NCBI GenBank assembly: GCA_023252095.1
Contig: JAHEXN010000020.1
Span: 1-20,387, forward strand
Length of the DNA: 20,387 nt
DNA from: Actinomycetes bacterium
GTDB lineage: Bacteria; Actinomycetota; Actinomycetes; Propionibacteriales; Nocardioidaceae
Direction of reading: 5' to 3'
Under the pieces are notes generated by a model. It did no database searches, was not told where the DNA came from, and worked only from the letters and a program-made list of their open reading frames with translations. The position numbers were made by a program, and so were the translations under genes. Below are positions 8,445 through 15,323 of the stretch, piece by piece. Numbering within the stretch: position 1 is the stretch's first letter; each line of letters starts with the position of its first letter.

Positions 8445-9477
8445 CCCGTCGCATCACGGGACGTTCCACCAGGAGCCAGCTCACGGTGCCCAGCAGCACC
8501 GTGATCACGCCGCTCAGCAGGATCGAGGGCCACAGCTGGCCCGCCGTCGGGCCCACCAGCTCGGTGAGCTGCTGCACGGGCCACGCGTAGATGTAGACGC
8601 CGTACGACACGTCGTTGCGGGCCACGATCTTCGGCTGCGGGACGACGGTCGAGAGCCAGAGGATCCCGTAGGCGAGGAGGGGAGCCGTGGCCTGCGCTGT
8701 GCCGATCGGGCCGACCGCGATCAGCAGGACCGCCACGGGCAGGCTCAGCGCGCCGGGGATCGTCGCGATGCCGAACCGGTCCACGACGTAGTGGATCACC
8801 GCGCCACCGAGGAAGAAGGGCAGCAGCCGGGACAGCAGGGAGAGGTCCTCGTTGGCGCCGTAGCGCTGCAGGACGTCGACCTGCGCGTAGGCGATCACGC
8901 TGAGCGCGAAGGCAAGGGCCATCGGGAGGGGCGACCGGCGCACCAGGCCGAGCACCGCGAGCAGCCCGACCACGAGGTAGCAGCAGACCTCGTAGTACAG
9001 CGTCCACAGCGACCCGTTCCAGGCCTGCGGGTACGGCACCGTCGACAGGGTCGTGCCGATCGCGTACTGGTCGACGTGCAGGTCGAGGTTGGTCCAGATG
9101 TAGGAGAGCGGCGAGGGTGAGGTGCCGAGGTAGCCGTCGAGCGTGCCCTGCTCGACGAGTGCCGCGATCGGCCCGAAGACGACGGCCGTGACCACGAGGC
9201 AGACCACGAAGGCCGGCATGATGCGCGCGAGACGGTGGACGAGGTAGTCACCGAGACCGTGCGACAGGCGGCTCCGCGTGATGAGGAAACCGCTCACGAC
9301 GAAGAAGCCGGCGACGGCCCAGCCACCGAGGTTCTCGTTCTTCCAGCCAGGGCCCGAACCCGTGCCCGTGATGTACCAGGCGTGGGCCACGAGGACTGCG
9401 GAGGCCAGCACGAGGCGGACCAGGTTCAGGCTGTTGGCGCGGTACGGGAACGGCGTGCCGCGCCAGAACCGGTTCAC
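8389..9477 (-). CDS. Acyltransferase family 3 membrane protein
   Basis: 362 residues with about ten hydrophobic segments, matching the acyltransferase-3 (OafA/NodX-type) family that adds acetyl or other acyl groups to surface sugars. Seen: NLVRLVLASAVLVAHAW near residues 18-34, including the conserved His32; FFVVSGFLITRS (58-69); RLARIMPAF; SLWTLYYEV; and near the C-terminus DVSYGVYIYAWPVQQ, all characteristic of the family. There is no SGNH domain. The GTG start overlaps the epimerase stop (GTGA), so it is the last gene of a three-gene minus-strand operon. It probably decorates the glycan made by this locus. Its 3' end overlaps the convergent glycosyltransferase gene. Confidence 0.93.
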   Translation of the reverse strand: MNRFWRGTPFPYRANSLNLVRLVLASAVLVAHAWYITGTGSGPGWKNENLGGWAVAGFFVVSGFLITRSRLSHGLGDYLVHRLARIMPAFVVCLVVTAVVFGPIAALVEQGTLDGYLGTSPSPLSYIWTNLDLHVDQYAIGTTLSTVPYPQAWNGSLWTLYYEVCCYLVVGLLAVLGLVRRSPLPMALAFALSVIAYAQVDVLQRYGANEDLSLLSRLLPFFLGGAVIHYVVDRFGIATIPGALSLPVAVLLIAVGPIGTAQATAPLLAYGILWLSTVVPQPKIVARNDVSYGVYIYAWPVQQLTELVGPTAGQLWPSILLSGVITVLLGTVSWLLVERPVMRRVKRRDHGPVPAVGPPATS

Positions 9478-10610
9478 TTCAGGAGCTTCCGCGCGGCCAT
9501 CTCGTCGAGGGAGCGCTGGTACGTGTCGGCCTCGACGGGCTCGGTCAGGACCCAGTCGACGAACTGACGCACGCCGTCGGCGAACGACGTCTGCGGCGTG
9601 AACCCGAGGACCTCGCGCAGTCGGGTCACGTCGGCGACGTTGTGCCGGATGTCGCCGAGCCGGTACTGCCCCGTGACGGTCGAGGGCACCTCGCGGCCGA
9701 AGGCCGAGAAGAGGGTGCCCACGACGTCGTTGACGGTCGTCGCCACACCGCTGCCGACGTTGAGGGTCGCGCCAGCCGCCGCGGGAACCGTGGCCGCGAG
9801 GAACGTCGCCTCGACGACGTCGTCGATGTAGACGAAGTCGCGGCTCTCGAGACCGTCCTCGAAGATGTTGATGGACTGGCCCTGGCGGATGAGCGTCGAG
9901 AAGATCGACAGGATCCCGGTGTACGGGTTCTTGAGCGACTGACCGGGACCGTAGACGTTCTGGTACCGCAGCGAGACGGCCTCGATCCCGAGCGTGGGAG
10001 CCACCGTGGTGATGAGCTGCTCCTGCACCTGCTTCGTGATGCCGTAGACCGAGGAGGGGTGGATCTTCGCGTCCTCGTCGGTGGGCACGAGCGTCAGCGG
10101 GCCAGAGTCGGGCCACGTGACCTCGAACCGGCCGGCGGCCATGTCCTCGTCGGACCGGTGCGACGGGTGCACGATGCGGCCGTCGTCGGTGCGGTAGGAG
10201 CCCTCGCCGTAGATCGACCGTGACGAGGCGACCACGATGCGCGAGACCCCGTGCTCGGAGTTGGCCAGCAGGTCGAGCAGCTTCGCGGTGCCGCCGACGT
10301 TCTGCTCGACGTACCGGTCGATCTCGTACATCGACTGCCCTGTGCCGGTCTCGGCGGCGAGGTGCACGACGACGTCGACGCCGTCCAGCACACCTTCAAT
10401 GTCCTCGCGCGACGAGACCGATCCCTGCACGACCGTCGCGTGCTCACGTGCGAGGCGCAGCGAGGGCGACGTCGTGTCGGGATCGTCGCCGTGGACCTGC
10501 GGGATGAGCGAGTCCAGGATCACGACCTGATCGCCGTTCTCCGCGAATCGTCGCGCCAGGCGCGAGCCGATGAAGCCGGCTCCGCCGGTGATGAGGACCT
10601 GGTGGGGCAT
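9474..10610 (-). CDS. NAD-dependent epimerase/dehydratase, dTDP-L-rhamnose 4-epimerase-like
   Basis: 378-residue extended SDR. Motifs: GGAGFIGS (9-16), LDSLIPQVHG (32-41), HLAAETGTGQSMYE (83-96), ASSRSIYGEG (128-137), catalytic YGITK (Tyr189, Lys193), RYQNVYGPGQSLKNPYTG and a late GDIRH. The PQVHG, GQSMYE and GPxQSLxNPYTG segments resemble dTDP-L-rhamnose 4-epimerases, which make dTDP-6-deoxy-L-talose; this fits rmlAB nearby. The substrate call comes from memory of the family and needs a proper comparison. I chose ATG 10610, which puts the nucleotide-binding motif at the usual distance and has GGAAG upstream; GTG 10640 would add ten residues. It is coupled to the acyltransferase downstream. 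Confidence 0.87.
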   Translation of the reverse strand: MPHQVLITGGAGFIGSRLARRFAENGDQVVILDSLIPQVHGDDPDTTSPSLRLAREHATVVQGSVSSREDIEGVLDGVDVVVHLAAETGTGQSMYEIDRYVEQNVGGTAKLLDLLANSEHGVSRIVVASSRSIYGEGSYRTDDGRIVHPSHRSDEDMAAGRFEVTWPDSGPLTLVPTDEDAKIHPSSVYGITKQVQEQLITTVAPTLGIEAVSLRYQNVYGPGQSLKNPYTGILSIFSTLIRQGQSINIFEDGLESRDFVYIDDVVEATFLAATVPAAAGATLNVGSGVATTVNDVVGTLFSAFGREVPSTVTGQYRLGDIRHNVADVTRLREVLGFTPQTSFADGVRQFVDWVLTEPVEADTYQRSLDEMAARKLLK

Positions 10611-10695
10611 CGCTGCACTTCCGTCGGGGATCTCGGTCACACGAGCCTGGCGGCTCGGCCCCCGAGTCTACCGATGGCGGCTCGGAGGGCGGTCC

Positions 10696-11586
10696 TCACG
10701 GCACAGGACCGAAGCTGTGGCGCGCGAGCGACCGGAGCCCGGCGCGGTCGCGCAGCCGCAGGGCGGCTGGCAGCTCGGACAGGGCGTTGAGCCGCGACGT
10801 GGTGTGCCACCGCGCCGCCCGGGAGGCGCGGGTCCAGCCGAGGCGCCGCATCTGGTCGCGCATCTCGGCGAACAGGACGCGCTCCTGGGCGAACTTGGTG
10901 CCGTCGGGGCCCGTGACGGCCGAGACGCTGCCGGCGTGGCGGCGGTACTCGAAGACGGGTCGGTCGTCGAGGACGAGGGTTCCGCCGGACATCACGATGT
11001 CGAGGATCATGGCGAGGTCCTGGACGACATCGAGGTCGGCCCGGAACTCGCGACGCTGCAGCTCCGAGACGCGCCAGCAGAGGGACGGGAAGTACGTCCA
11101 GTTGGCCCGCAGCAGGCTCCGGGCGAGATCGCGTCCCCCCAGCTCGACGGGCCCCTCGGTCGCGGGCTGGTACCAACCCTTGACCCGGTCGGCCAGGGGC
11201 AGGTGCACCGTTCCGGCGTCGTCGATGACCCGCACGCCCGGCTGAATGATCGCGCCCTGGGGGTGCTGCTCGATGAGCTCGTGGACGCGTCGGACGTAAC
11301 CCGGCAGCATGATGTCGTCGCAGCCCATGATGACCGCGAACTCCGTCTGCATCATCCCGACGCACTTGCGGTAGTTCAGGCTGGGACGGAGGTTGACCTC
11401 GTTGCGGTGGTACTCGACCCGCGGGTCGTCGATCGCCCGGGCCCACTCGCCGGCCGACAGGTCGGGGTAGACGTCGTCGACGATGACGAGACGCCAGCGG
11501 TCGTCGTCCTGCGCGAGCACGCTGCGGACGGCTGCCTGGAAGTGATCGATCCGCCCGTAGAACGGCATCATGATGTCGATGGTCAC
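10696..11586 (-). CDS. Family 2 glycosyltransferase
   Basis: 296 residues. The N-terminal GT-A half shows DIMMPFYGR (4-12), LVIVDDVYPD (33-42), a Pro-Ser-Leu-Asn segment replacing the common NxGxxxARN (67-71), and the DxD-equivalent GCDD (88-91). The C-terminal half ends in a basic, amphipathic stretch. The GTG start has GAGGGA six bases upstream. It is the first gene of the minus-strand operon leading to the epimerase, with 85 bp between them. Donor and acceptor cannot be read. A hairpin lies 50-70 bp upstream of the start. Confidence 0.88.
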   Translation of the reverse strand: MTIDIMMPFYGRIDHFQAAVRSVLAQDDDRWRLVIVDDVYPDLSAGEWARAIDDPRVEYHRNEVNLRPSLNYRKCVGMMQTEFAVIMGCDDIMLPGYVRRVHELIEQHPQGAIIQPGVRVIDDAGTVHLPLADRVKGWYQPATEGPVELGGRDLARSLLRANWTYFPSLCWRVSELQRREFRADLDVVQDLAMILDIVMSGGTLVLDDRPVFEYRRHAGSVSAVTGPDGTKFAQERVLFAEMRDQMRRLGWTRASRAARWHTTSRLNALSELPAALRLRDRAGLRSLARHSFGPVP

Positions 11587-11635
11587 GTGGGTCCCTCGCG
11601 TTTGACGGGCGACCATCGTCGCACGGAACGCAGAA

Positions 11636-11655
11636 GCCCCCGCCGAGACGGGGGC
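11636..11655 (-). terminator. GC-rich hairpin, terminator- or attenuator-like
   Basis: A 7-bp perfect stem GCCCCCG/CGGGGGC with a 6-nt loop. On the minus strand it is followed by TTCTGCGTT, a weak T-rich tail. No minus-strand gene is visible upstream that it would end, and it lies about 50 bp before the glycosyltransferase start. It could attenuate that operon or block antisense transcription. The rest of the 300-bp gap 11587-11886 holds two other short dyads (11693-11705 and 11739-11753), one possible operator, and no gene I can support. Confidence 0.5.
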
Positions 11656-11798
11656 CTGGGGGACGGGGGTGCGGGAGGACACCTGCGTCCCGGTCCGGGC
11701 CGGACGGGGGAGGTCGTCGGTGGCGCGGACTTCGGGGCGACGGCGGAGCCGTCACCTCATCGTGGCACCCGCGACGTCCGGTGCGCATCGGCCGGAAG

Positions 11799-11817
11799 TC
11801 GTCACTTCGTGTGACGA
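11799..11817. promoter_or_regulatory. Inverted repeat upstream of the response regulator, possible operator
   Basis: TCGTCAC-ttcgt-GTGACGA: two perfect 7-bp arms around a 5-nt spacer, ending 69 bp before the chosen start of the response regulator gene. NarL-family regulators bind such dyads, and autoregulation is common, so this is a candidate binding site. It does not match the mycobacterial DosR box. No binding evidence exists in the sequence itself. Confidence 0.35.
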
Positions 11818-11886
11818 AGGTCCTGCGTGAGTTACCTCCGGTGCTTCATGATTGACCCTGGAGTCCGTCACGATGGAGGCATGGAC

Positions 11887-12519
11887 ATGGCACCGGTGCG
11901 GGTCTTCCTGCTCGACGACCACGAAGTGGTGCGTCACGGGCTGCGAGGACTTCTGGAGGGTGCGGGTCTCGACGTCGTCGGCGACGCCGGCACCGCCGCC
12001 GAGGCCGTCCCGGCGATCCTGCGGCTCAAGCCCGATGTCGCGGTGCTCGACGGGCGCCTCCCCGACGGCTCGGGCATCGACGTCTGCCGCGACGTGCGGT
12101 CCGCCGACCCCTCGATCAAGGTCCTGATCCTGACCTCGTACGACGATGACGACGCCCTGTTCGCCGCGATCATCGCCGGTGCCGCGGGGTACGTGCTCAA
12201 GCAGGTGCGGGGCAACGACCTGGTCGACGCGGTCCGCCGGGTCTCGGCCGGGCAGTCGTTGCTCGACCCGGCCATCACGATGCAGGTGCTGGAACGCATC
12301 CGCAACGGTCACGGTGACGATCCGCTCGCGCGGCTCACGGCGCAGGAGCGGCGCATCCTCGACCTGATCGGCGAGGGCATGACGAACCGTCAGATCGCCG
12401 AGGCCATGAGCCTGGCGGAGAAGACCGTCAAGAACTACGTGTCCCAGCTCCTGGCCAAGCTCGGCCTCGAGCGGCGCACGCAGGCCGCGGTCCTCGCCGC
12501 GACGCACAAGCGTCCCTGA
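11887..12519 (+). CDS. NarL/FixJ-family response regulator, DosR/DevR-like
   Basis: 210-residue two-domain regulator. Receiver domain (4-120): acidic pair Asp10/Asp11, phospho-acceptor Asp55 in VAVLDGRLPDG, the switch Thr in LILTSYDDDD, and the conserved Lys in GYVLK. LuxR-type helix-turn-helix domain (about 148-205): LTAQERRILDLIGEG, then MTNRQIAEAMSLAEKTVKNYV and LLAKLGLERRTQAAV. The HTH and the LPDG and LILTSY regions closely resemble mycobacterial DosR (DevR), the hypoxia and nitric-oxide regulator. No histidine kinase lies nearby, so its partner is encoded elsewhere. GGAGG sits seven bases before ATG 11887 but only one base before ATG 11881, which favours the former. A true DosR role is inference. 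Confidence 0.93.
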   Translation: MAPVRVFLLDDHEVVRHGLRGLLEGAGLDVVGDAGTAAEAVPAILRLKPDVAVLDGRLPDGSGIDVCRDVRSADPSIKVLILTSYDDDDALFAAIIAGAAGYVLKQVRGNDLVDAVRRVSAGQSLLDPAITMQVLERIRNGHGDDPLARLTAQERRILDLIGEGMTNRQIAEAMSLAEKTVKNYVSQLLAKLGLERRTQAAVLAATHKRP

Positions 12520-12563
12520 CCTGATCCGCGCCTGGCCCGGTCGGGAGCCTGTTTCCGGGCCGA

Positions 12564-12569
12564 TATCCT
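12564..12569 (+). promoter_or_regulatory. Candidate -10 element (TATCCT) for glyA
   Basis: TATCCT lies 7 nt before the glyA ATG, so transcription would begin at or next to the start codon. The bases between (tctcggc) contain no Shine-Dalgarno, which agrees with a leaderless mRNA. No clear -35 hexamer was found. Confidence 0.4.
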
Positions 12570-12576
12570 TCTCGGC

Positions 12577-13845
12577 ATGGACCACAACGCCCGGCTCGCC
12601 GAGGCCGACCCCCAGATTGCCGCACTGCTCGACGCCGAGCTCCGTCGCCAGCAGACGACCCTCGAGATGATCGCCTCGGAGAACTTCGCGCCGGTCGCGG
12701 CGATCGAGGCCCAGGGCAGCGTCCTGACGAACAAGTACGCCGAGGGCTACCCCGGCGCCCGCTACTACGGCGGATGCGAGGTCGTCGACGAGGTCGAGCA
12801 GATCGCGATCGACCGCCTCAAGCAGATCTTCGACGCCGAGTACGCCAACGTCCAGCCGCACTCCGGCGCCACGGCCAACGCCGCGGTGCTCCACGCGATC
12901 GCTCGCCACGGCGACACGATCCTGGGGCTCGACCTGGCCAACGGCGGCCACCTGACGCACGGCATGAAGATCAACTTCTCCGGCCGGCTCTACGAGGTCG
13001 CGGCCTACCACGTCGACGAGAACGGCCTGGTCGACATGGAGGAGGTCCGGGCGCTCGCCCTGGAGCGTCGTCCGAAGGTCGTCATCGCGGGCTGGTCGGC
13101 GTACCCGCGCCAGCTCGACTTCGCGAAGTTCCGCGAGATCGCCGATGAGGTCGGCGCCTACCTGTGGGTCGACATGGCGCACTTCGCCGGTCTCGTCGCG
13201 GCCGGCCTGCACCCCAGCCCGCTGCCGCACGCGCACGTCGTGTCGACCACGACGCACAAGACGCTCGGTGGGCCCCGCGGCGGTGCGATCCTCTCGAACG
13301 ACCTGGACGTCGCCAAGAAGCTGCAGTCGGCGGTGTTCCCGGGCCAGCAGGGCGGCCCGCTCATGCACGTCATCGCGGCCAAGGCGGTTGCGTTCAAGAT
13401 GGCCCTGGAGCCAGGCTTCACGGAGCGCCAGGAGCGCACGATCGAGGGCGCCAAGCTCCTGGCCGAGCGCCTGACCCAGCCCGACGTGGCCGAGGCGGGT
13501 GTCGCCGTGCTGTCCGGCGGTACCGACGTCCACCTCGTGCTGGTCGACCTGCGCCACTCCGAGCTCGACGGCCAGCAGGCCGAGGACCGGCTTCACGAGG
13601 TCGGCATCACGGTCAACCGCAACGCGGTGCCGAACGACCCGCGTCCGCCGAAGGTCACCTCCGGCCTGCGGATCGGTACTCCGGCGCTCGCGACGCGTGG
13701 CTTCGCGGACGAGGAGTTCACCGAGGTCGCCGACGTCATCGCGGAGGCCCTCAAGCCCGGGGCCGACGTCGACTCGCTGCGCAAGCGCACCGCCGCGCTG
13801 GCCGAGCGCTTCCCGCTGTACCCCGACATCGCGCCCTACGCCTGA
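12577..13845 (+). CDS. glyA: Serine hydroxymethyltransferase
   Basis: Converts serine and tetrahydrofolate to glycine and 5,10-methylene-tetrahydrofolate; a PLP enzyme of one-carbon metabolism in the cytoplasm. 422 residues, the usual bacterial length. Seen: ETIASENF-type segment LEMIASENF near residue 30, NKYAEGYPGARYYGG (about 50-64), PHSGATANAAVL, the PLP-binding TTTHKTLGGPRGG with Lys228, and the C-terminal SGLRIGTPALATRGF. The start is ATG at the edge of a probable leaderless transcript. The SURF1 gene begins 3 nt after its stop, so the two may be cotranscribed although unrelated in function. Confidence 0.98.
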   Translation: MDHNARLAEADPQIAALLDAELRRQQTTLEMIASENFAPVAAIEAQGSVLTNKYAEGYPGARYYGGCEVVDEVEQIAIDRLKQIFDAEYANVQPHSGATANAAVLHAIARHGDTILGLDLANGGHLTHGMKINFSGRLYEVAAYHVDENGLVDMEEVRALALERRPKVVIAGWSAYPRQLDFAKFREIADEVGAYLWVDMAHFAGLVAAGLHPSPLPHAHVVSTTTHKTLGGPRGGAILSNDLDVAKKLQSAVFPGQQGGPLMHVIAAKAVAFKMALEPGFTERQERTIEGAKLLAERLTQPDVAEAGVAVLSGGTDVHLVLVDLRHSELDGQQAEDRLHEVGITVNRNAVPNDPRPPKVTSGLRIGTPALATRGFADEEFTEVADVIAEALKPGADVDSLRKRTAALAERFPLYPDIAPYA

Positions 13846-13848
13846 CCT

Positions 13849-14649
13849 GTGGCTCGCGACGGCACGCTGCGCCTGTGGCTGCGGCCCCCCATGTGGGGGC
13901 TGCACGCCCTGGCGGTGATCGCCGCGACGATCTGCCTCATCGGTGGCACGTGGCAGCTCGGCACGTACGACCAGCGCCAGGAGAACGAGCGGGCCGACCG
14001 GCAGGAGGTGCCGACGGTCCCGATCGCCGAGGTCTGGTCGCCGGACCAGCCCTTCCTCGACACCATGAACCACCGTCCGGTCACGGTCACAGGGGTCTTC
14101 GGTCCGGCCGACCAGCAGCACTGGGTCTCAGGTCGCACGCAGGGTGACGTCGACGGCTACTGGCTGCTGACCCCGCTCGAGCTCGCGGCCGATCCCGGCA
14201 CCGCGATGCTCGTGGTGCGCGGCTTCAGTCCCGACGCCGGGAAGCTCCCGGAGCCGCCTGCGGGCGAGCAGACCCTGCGCGTCGTGCTGGAGCCCGGTGA
14301 GGCAGTCGACCCGCTGGACGCCAGCGCGGGTGCCGAGTCCGAGGTCATCGCCACGATCCGGGTGCCTGCCCTCGTCAACGAGCTGCCCTACGCGCTGTTC
14401 CCCGGCTTCGGCATCAGCACCACGGCGGACGTCGCCGGCGGGCTGCAGCTCGCCGAGGTCCCGCAGCCCGAGGTCTCCTGGACGGTCGGCATGCGCAACC
14501 TCGCCTACTCGCTGCAGTGGTGGGTCTTCGGGGTGTTCGCGCTGTTCATGTGGTGGCGCATGGGCCTCGACCTGGTCGCGTCCGAGCGGGCCCGTCGGCA
14601 GGCTCCGGAGCCTGAGCCCTCGGTGCGGGTCGATAGCCTGACCCCGTGA
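13849..14649 (+). CDS. SURF1-family cytochrome oxidase biogenesis protein
   Basis: 266 residues with the SURF1 layout: one N-terminal helix (about 16-38) containing IGGTWQLG, an external domain, and one C-terminal helix with RNLAYSLQWWVFGVFALFMWW, a family hallmark. HRPVTVTGVFGPADQQHWVSGR in the middle corresponds to the conserved part of the external domain. SURF1 proteins help assemble haem-copper cytochrome c oxidase. GTG start 3 nt downstream of glyA; stop overlapping the next start by GTGA. The SURF1/DUF3817 pair is familiar in actinobacteria. Confidence 0.92.
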   Translation: MARDGTLRLWLRPPMWGLHALAVIAATICLIGGTWQLGTYDQRQENERADRQEVPTVPIAEVWSPDQPFLDTMNHRPVTVTGVFGPADQQHWVSGRTQGDVDGYWLLTPLELAADPGTAMLVVRGFSPDAGKLPEPPAGEQTLRVVLEPGEAVDPLDASAGAESEVIATIRVPALVNELPYALFPGFGISTTADVAGGLQLAEVPQPEVSWTVGMRNLAYSLQWWVFGVFALFMWWRMGLDLVASERARRQAPEPEPSVRVDSLTP

Positions 14650-15032
14650 GCGACTCCTCTCCCACCCCGTCGGCGCAGTCCTCGTCGGCCGAGACCCCCG
14701 GCATCCTGCGCGCCTACCAGGTCATCGCGACGGTGGTCGGCGTCAACCTGATCTTCGTCATCACCGCAGCCGTGGCCCAGCGCGCGACTGACCAGACGTC
14801 GTGGTGGAACCTCAACGACGACCTGATCTCAACGATCGACACCGTGCACGGCTTCCTGTTCATGGCGCTGCTGATCCTCATCGCGGTCATCGCGAGCCGG
14901 TTCCGCTGGGCGCCCCCGCTGACCATCACGACGATGCTGCTCGCCACGATTCCGTTCGTGAGCTTCTGGGCCGAGCGCCGCACGACCCGCGTCGTGCAGG
15001 GCCGGGCCGCGACCGCCGCCTCCGCGGGCTGA
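14646..15032 (+). CDS. DUF3817 membrane protein
   Basis: 128 residues. After a Ser/Pro-rich cytoplasmic start (1-18) come three probable helices (about 22-44, 62-85, 92-108) and a short basic tail. The segment DTVHGFLFMALLI followed by TIPFVSFWAERR is characteristic of DUF3817, found near cytochrome-oxidase assembly or guanine-synthesis genes in actinobacteria. The function is unknown. It is coupled to SURF1 by a GTGA overlap. The gene ends just before the palindromic intergenic region. Confidence 0.88.
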   Translation: MSDSSPTPSAQSSSAETPGILRAYQVIATVVGVNLIFVITAAVAQRATDQTSWWNLNDDLISTIDTVHGFLFMALLILIAVIASRFRWAPPLTITTMLLATIPFVSFWAERRTTRVVQGRAATAASAG

Positions 15033-15096
15033 GGTGTGAGTGCGCCCTGGCGCGAGCCTCGAGGCCACCGTGCGCCTGACCGCCCGGCCTGCCATC

Positions 15097-15279
15097 GGAC
15101 AAGCGGCCACGGACCGAGCGGCGTGGCCCGGGCGGTGAGTCAGCAACCTTCTGACACGGGGATGAGGTTGTCAGCTCACCGCGACTGACCGGGAGCGGTG
15201 ACCCAGCAACGTGACGCGGCGGTGAAGGGTTGGCTACTCACCGCCCCACCCTTCCGCCGCGGTCCGTGGCCGCTTGTCC
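15097..15279. repeat. 183-bp composite palindrome with four GCGGTGA-cored motifs
   Basis: Two outer arms of 19 bp are perfectly inverted (15097-15115 and 15261-15279; GGACAAGCGGCCACGGACC). Symmetry continues inward through a diverged 14-bp stretch to a second perfect 11-bp pair, GGGCGGTGAGT at 15130-15140 and 15236-15246. Inside are four copies of an 18-bp motif close to GCGGTGAGTCAGCAACCT in alternating orientation: + at 15132-15149, - at 15165-15182, + at 15195-15212, - at 15227-15244. Each +/- pair can fold as a hairpin, and the pairs are spaced 63 bp apart like a tandem duplication. It fills the 291-bp gap between two convergent genes; no reading frame there looks like a gene. It could be a REP/BIME-like repeat, a MITE relic, or a bidirectional terminator. 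Confidence 0.8.
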
Positions 15280-15292
15280 CTCACCACGGACC
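15261..15292. terminator. Alternative hairpin at the right edge of the palindrome
   Basis: GGTCCGTGG (15261-15269) and CCACGGACC (15284-15292) form a perfect 9-bp stem with a 14-nt loop. The left half of this stem is also part of the right outer arm of the large palindrome, so the two structures exclude each other. It lies about 30 bp beyond the crotonase stop and could terminate either convergent gene. There is no T-run. Confidence 0.45.
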
Positions 15293-15323
15293 ACGATCAG
15301 TCGACGACGGTCAGCGAGAAGGA

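Noticed and set aside
9478..10116. A 5' extension of the acyltransferase frame into the epimerase gene
   Set aside because: The added sequence is Arg-rich without motifs and lies inside the well-supported epimerase. The GTG at 9477 gives a normal acyltransferase-3 N-terminus and a coupled GTGA overlap.
11799..11817. A mycobacterial DosR box upstream of the response regulator
   Set aside because: The dyad does not contain the GGGACT...AGTCCC core, so only a generic inverted repeat is claimed.
11752..14121. A 789-codon open frame on the minus strand antisense to the response regulator and glyA
   Set aside because: It is Arg/Asp/Val/Gly-rich without recognisable domains, and the opposite strand encodes two clear, full-length conserved proteins. 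Long antisense frames are expected in GC-rich DNA.
15097..15292. CRISPR array, integron attC site or prophage attachment site as an explanation of the repeated motifs
   Set aside because: The motifs alternate in orientation and number only four, with no unique spacers, no cas genes and no integrase nearby. No target-site duplication flanks the palindrome.
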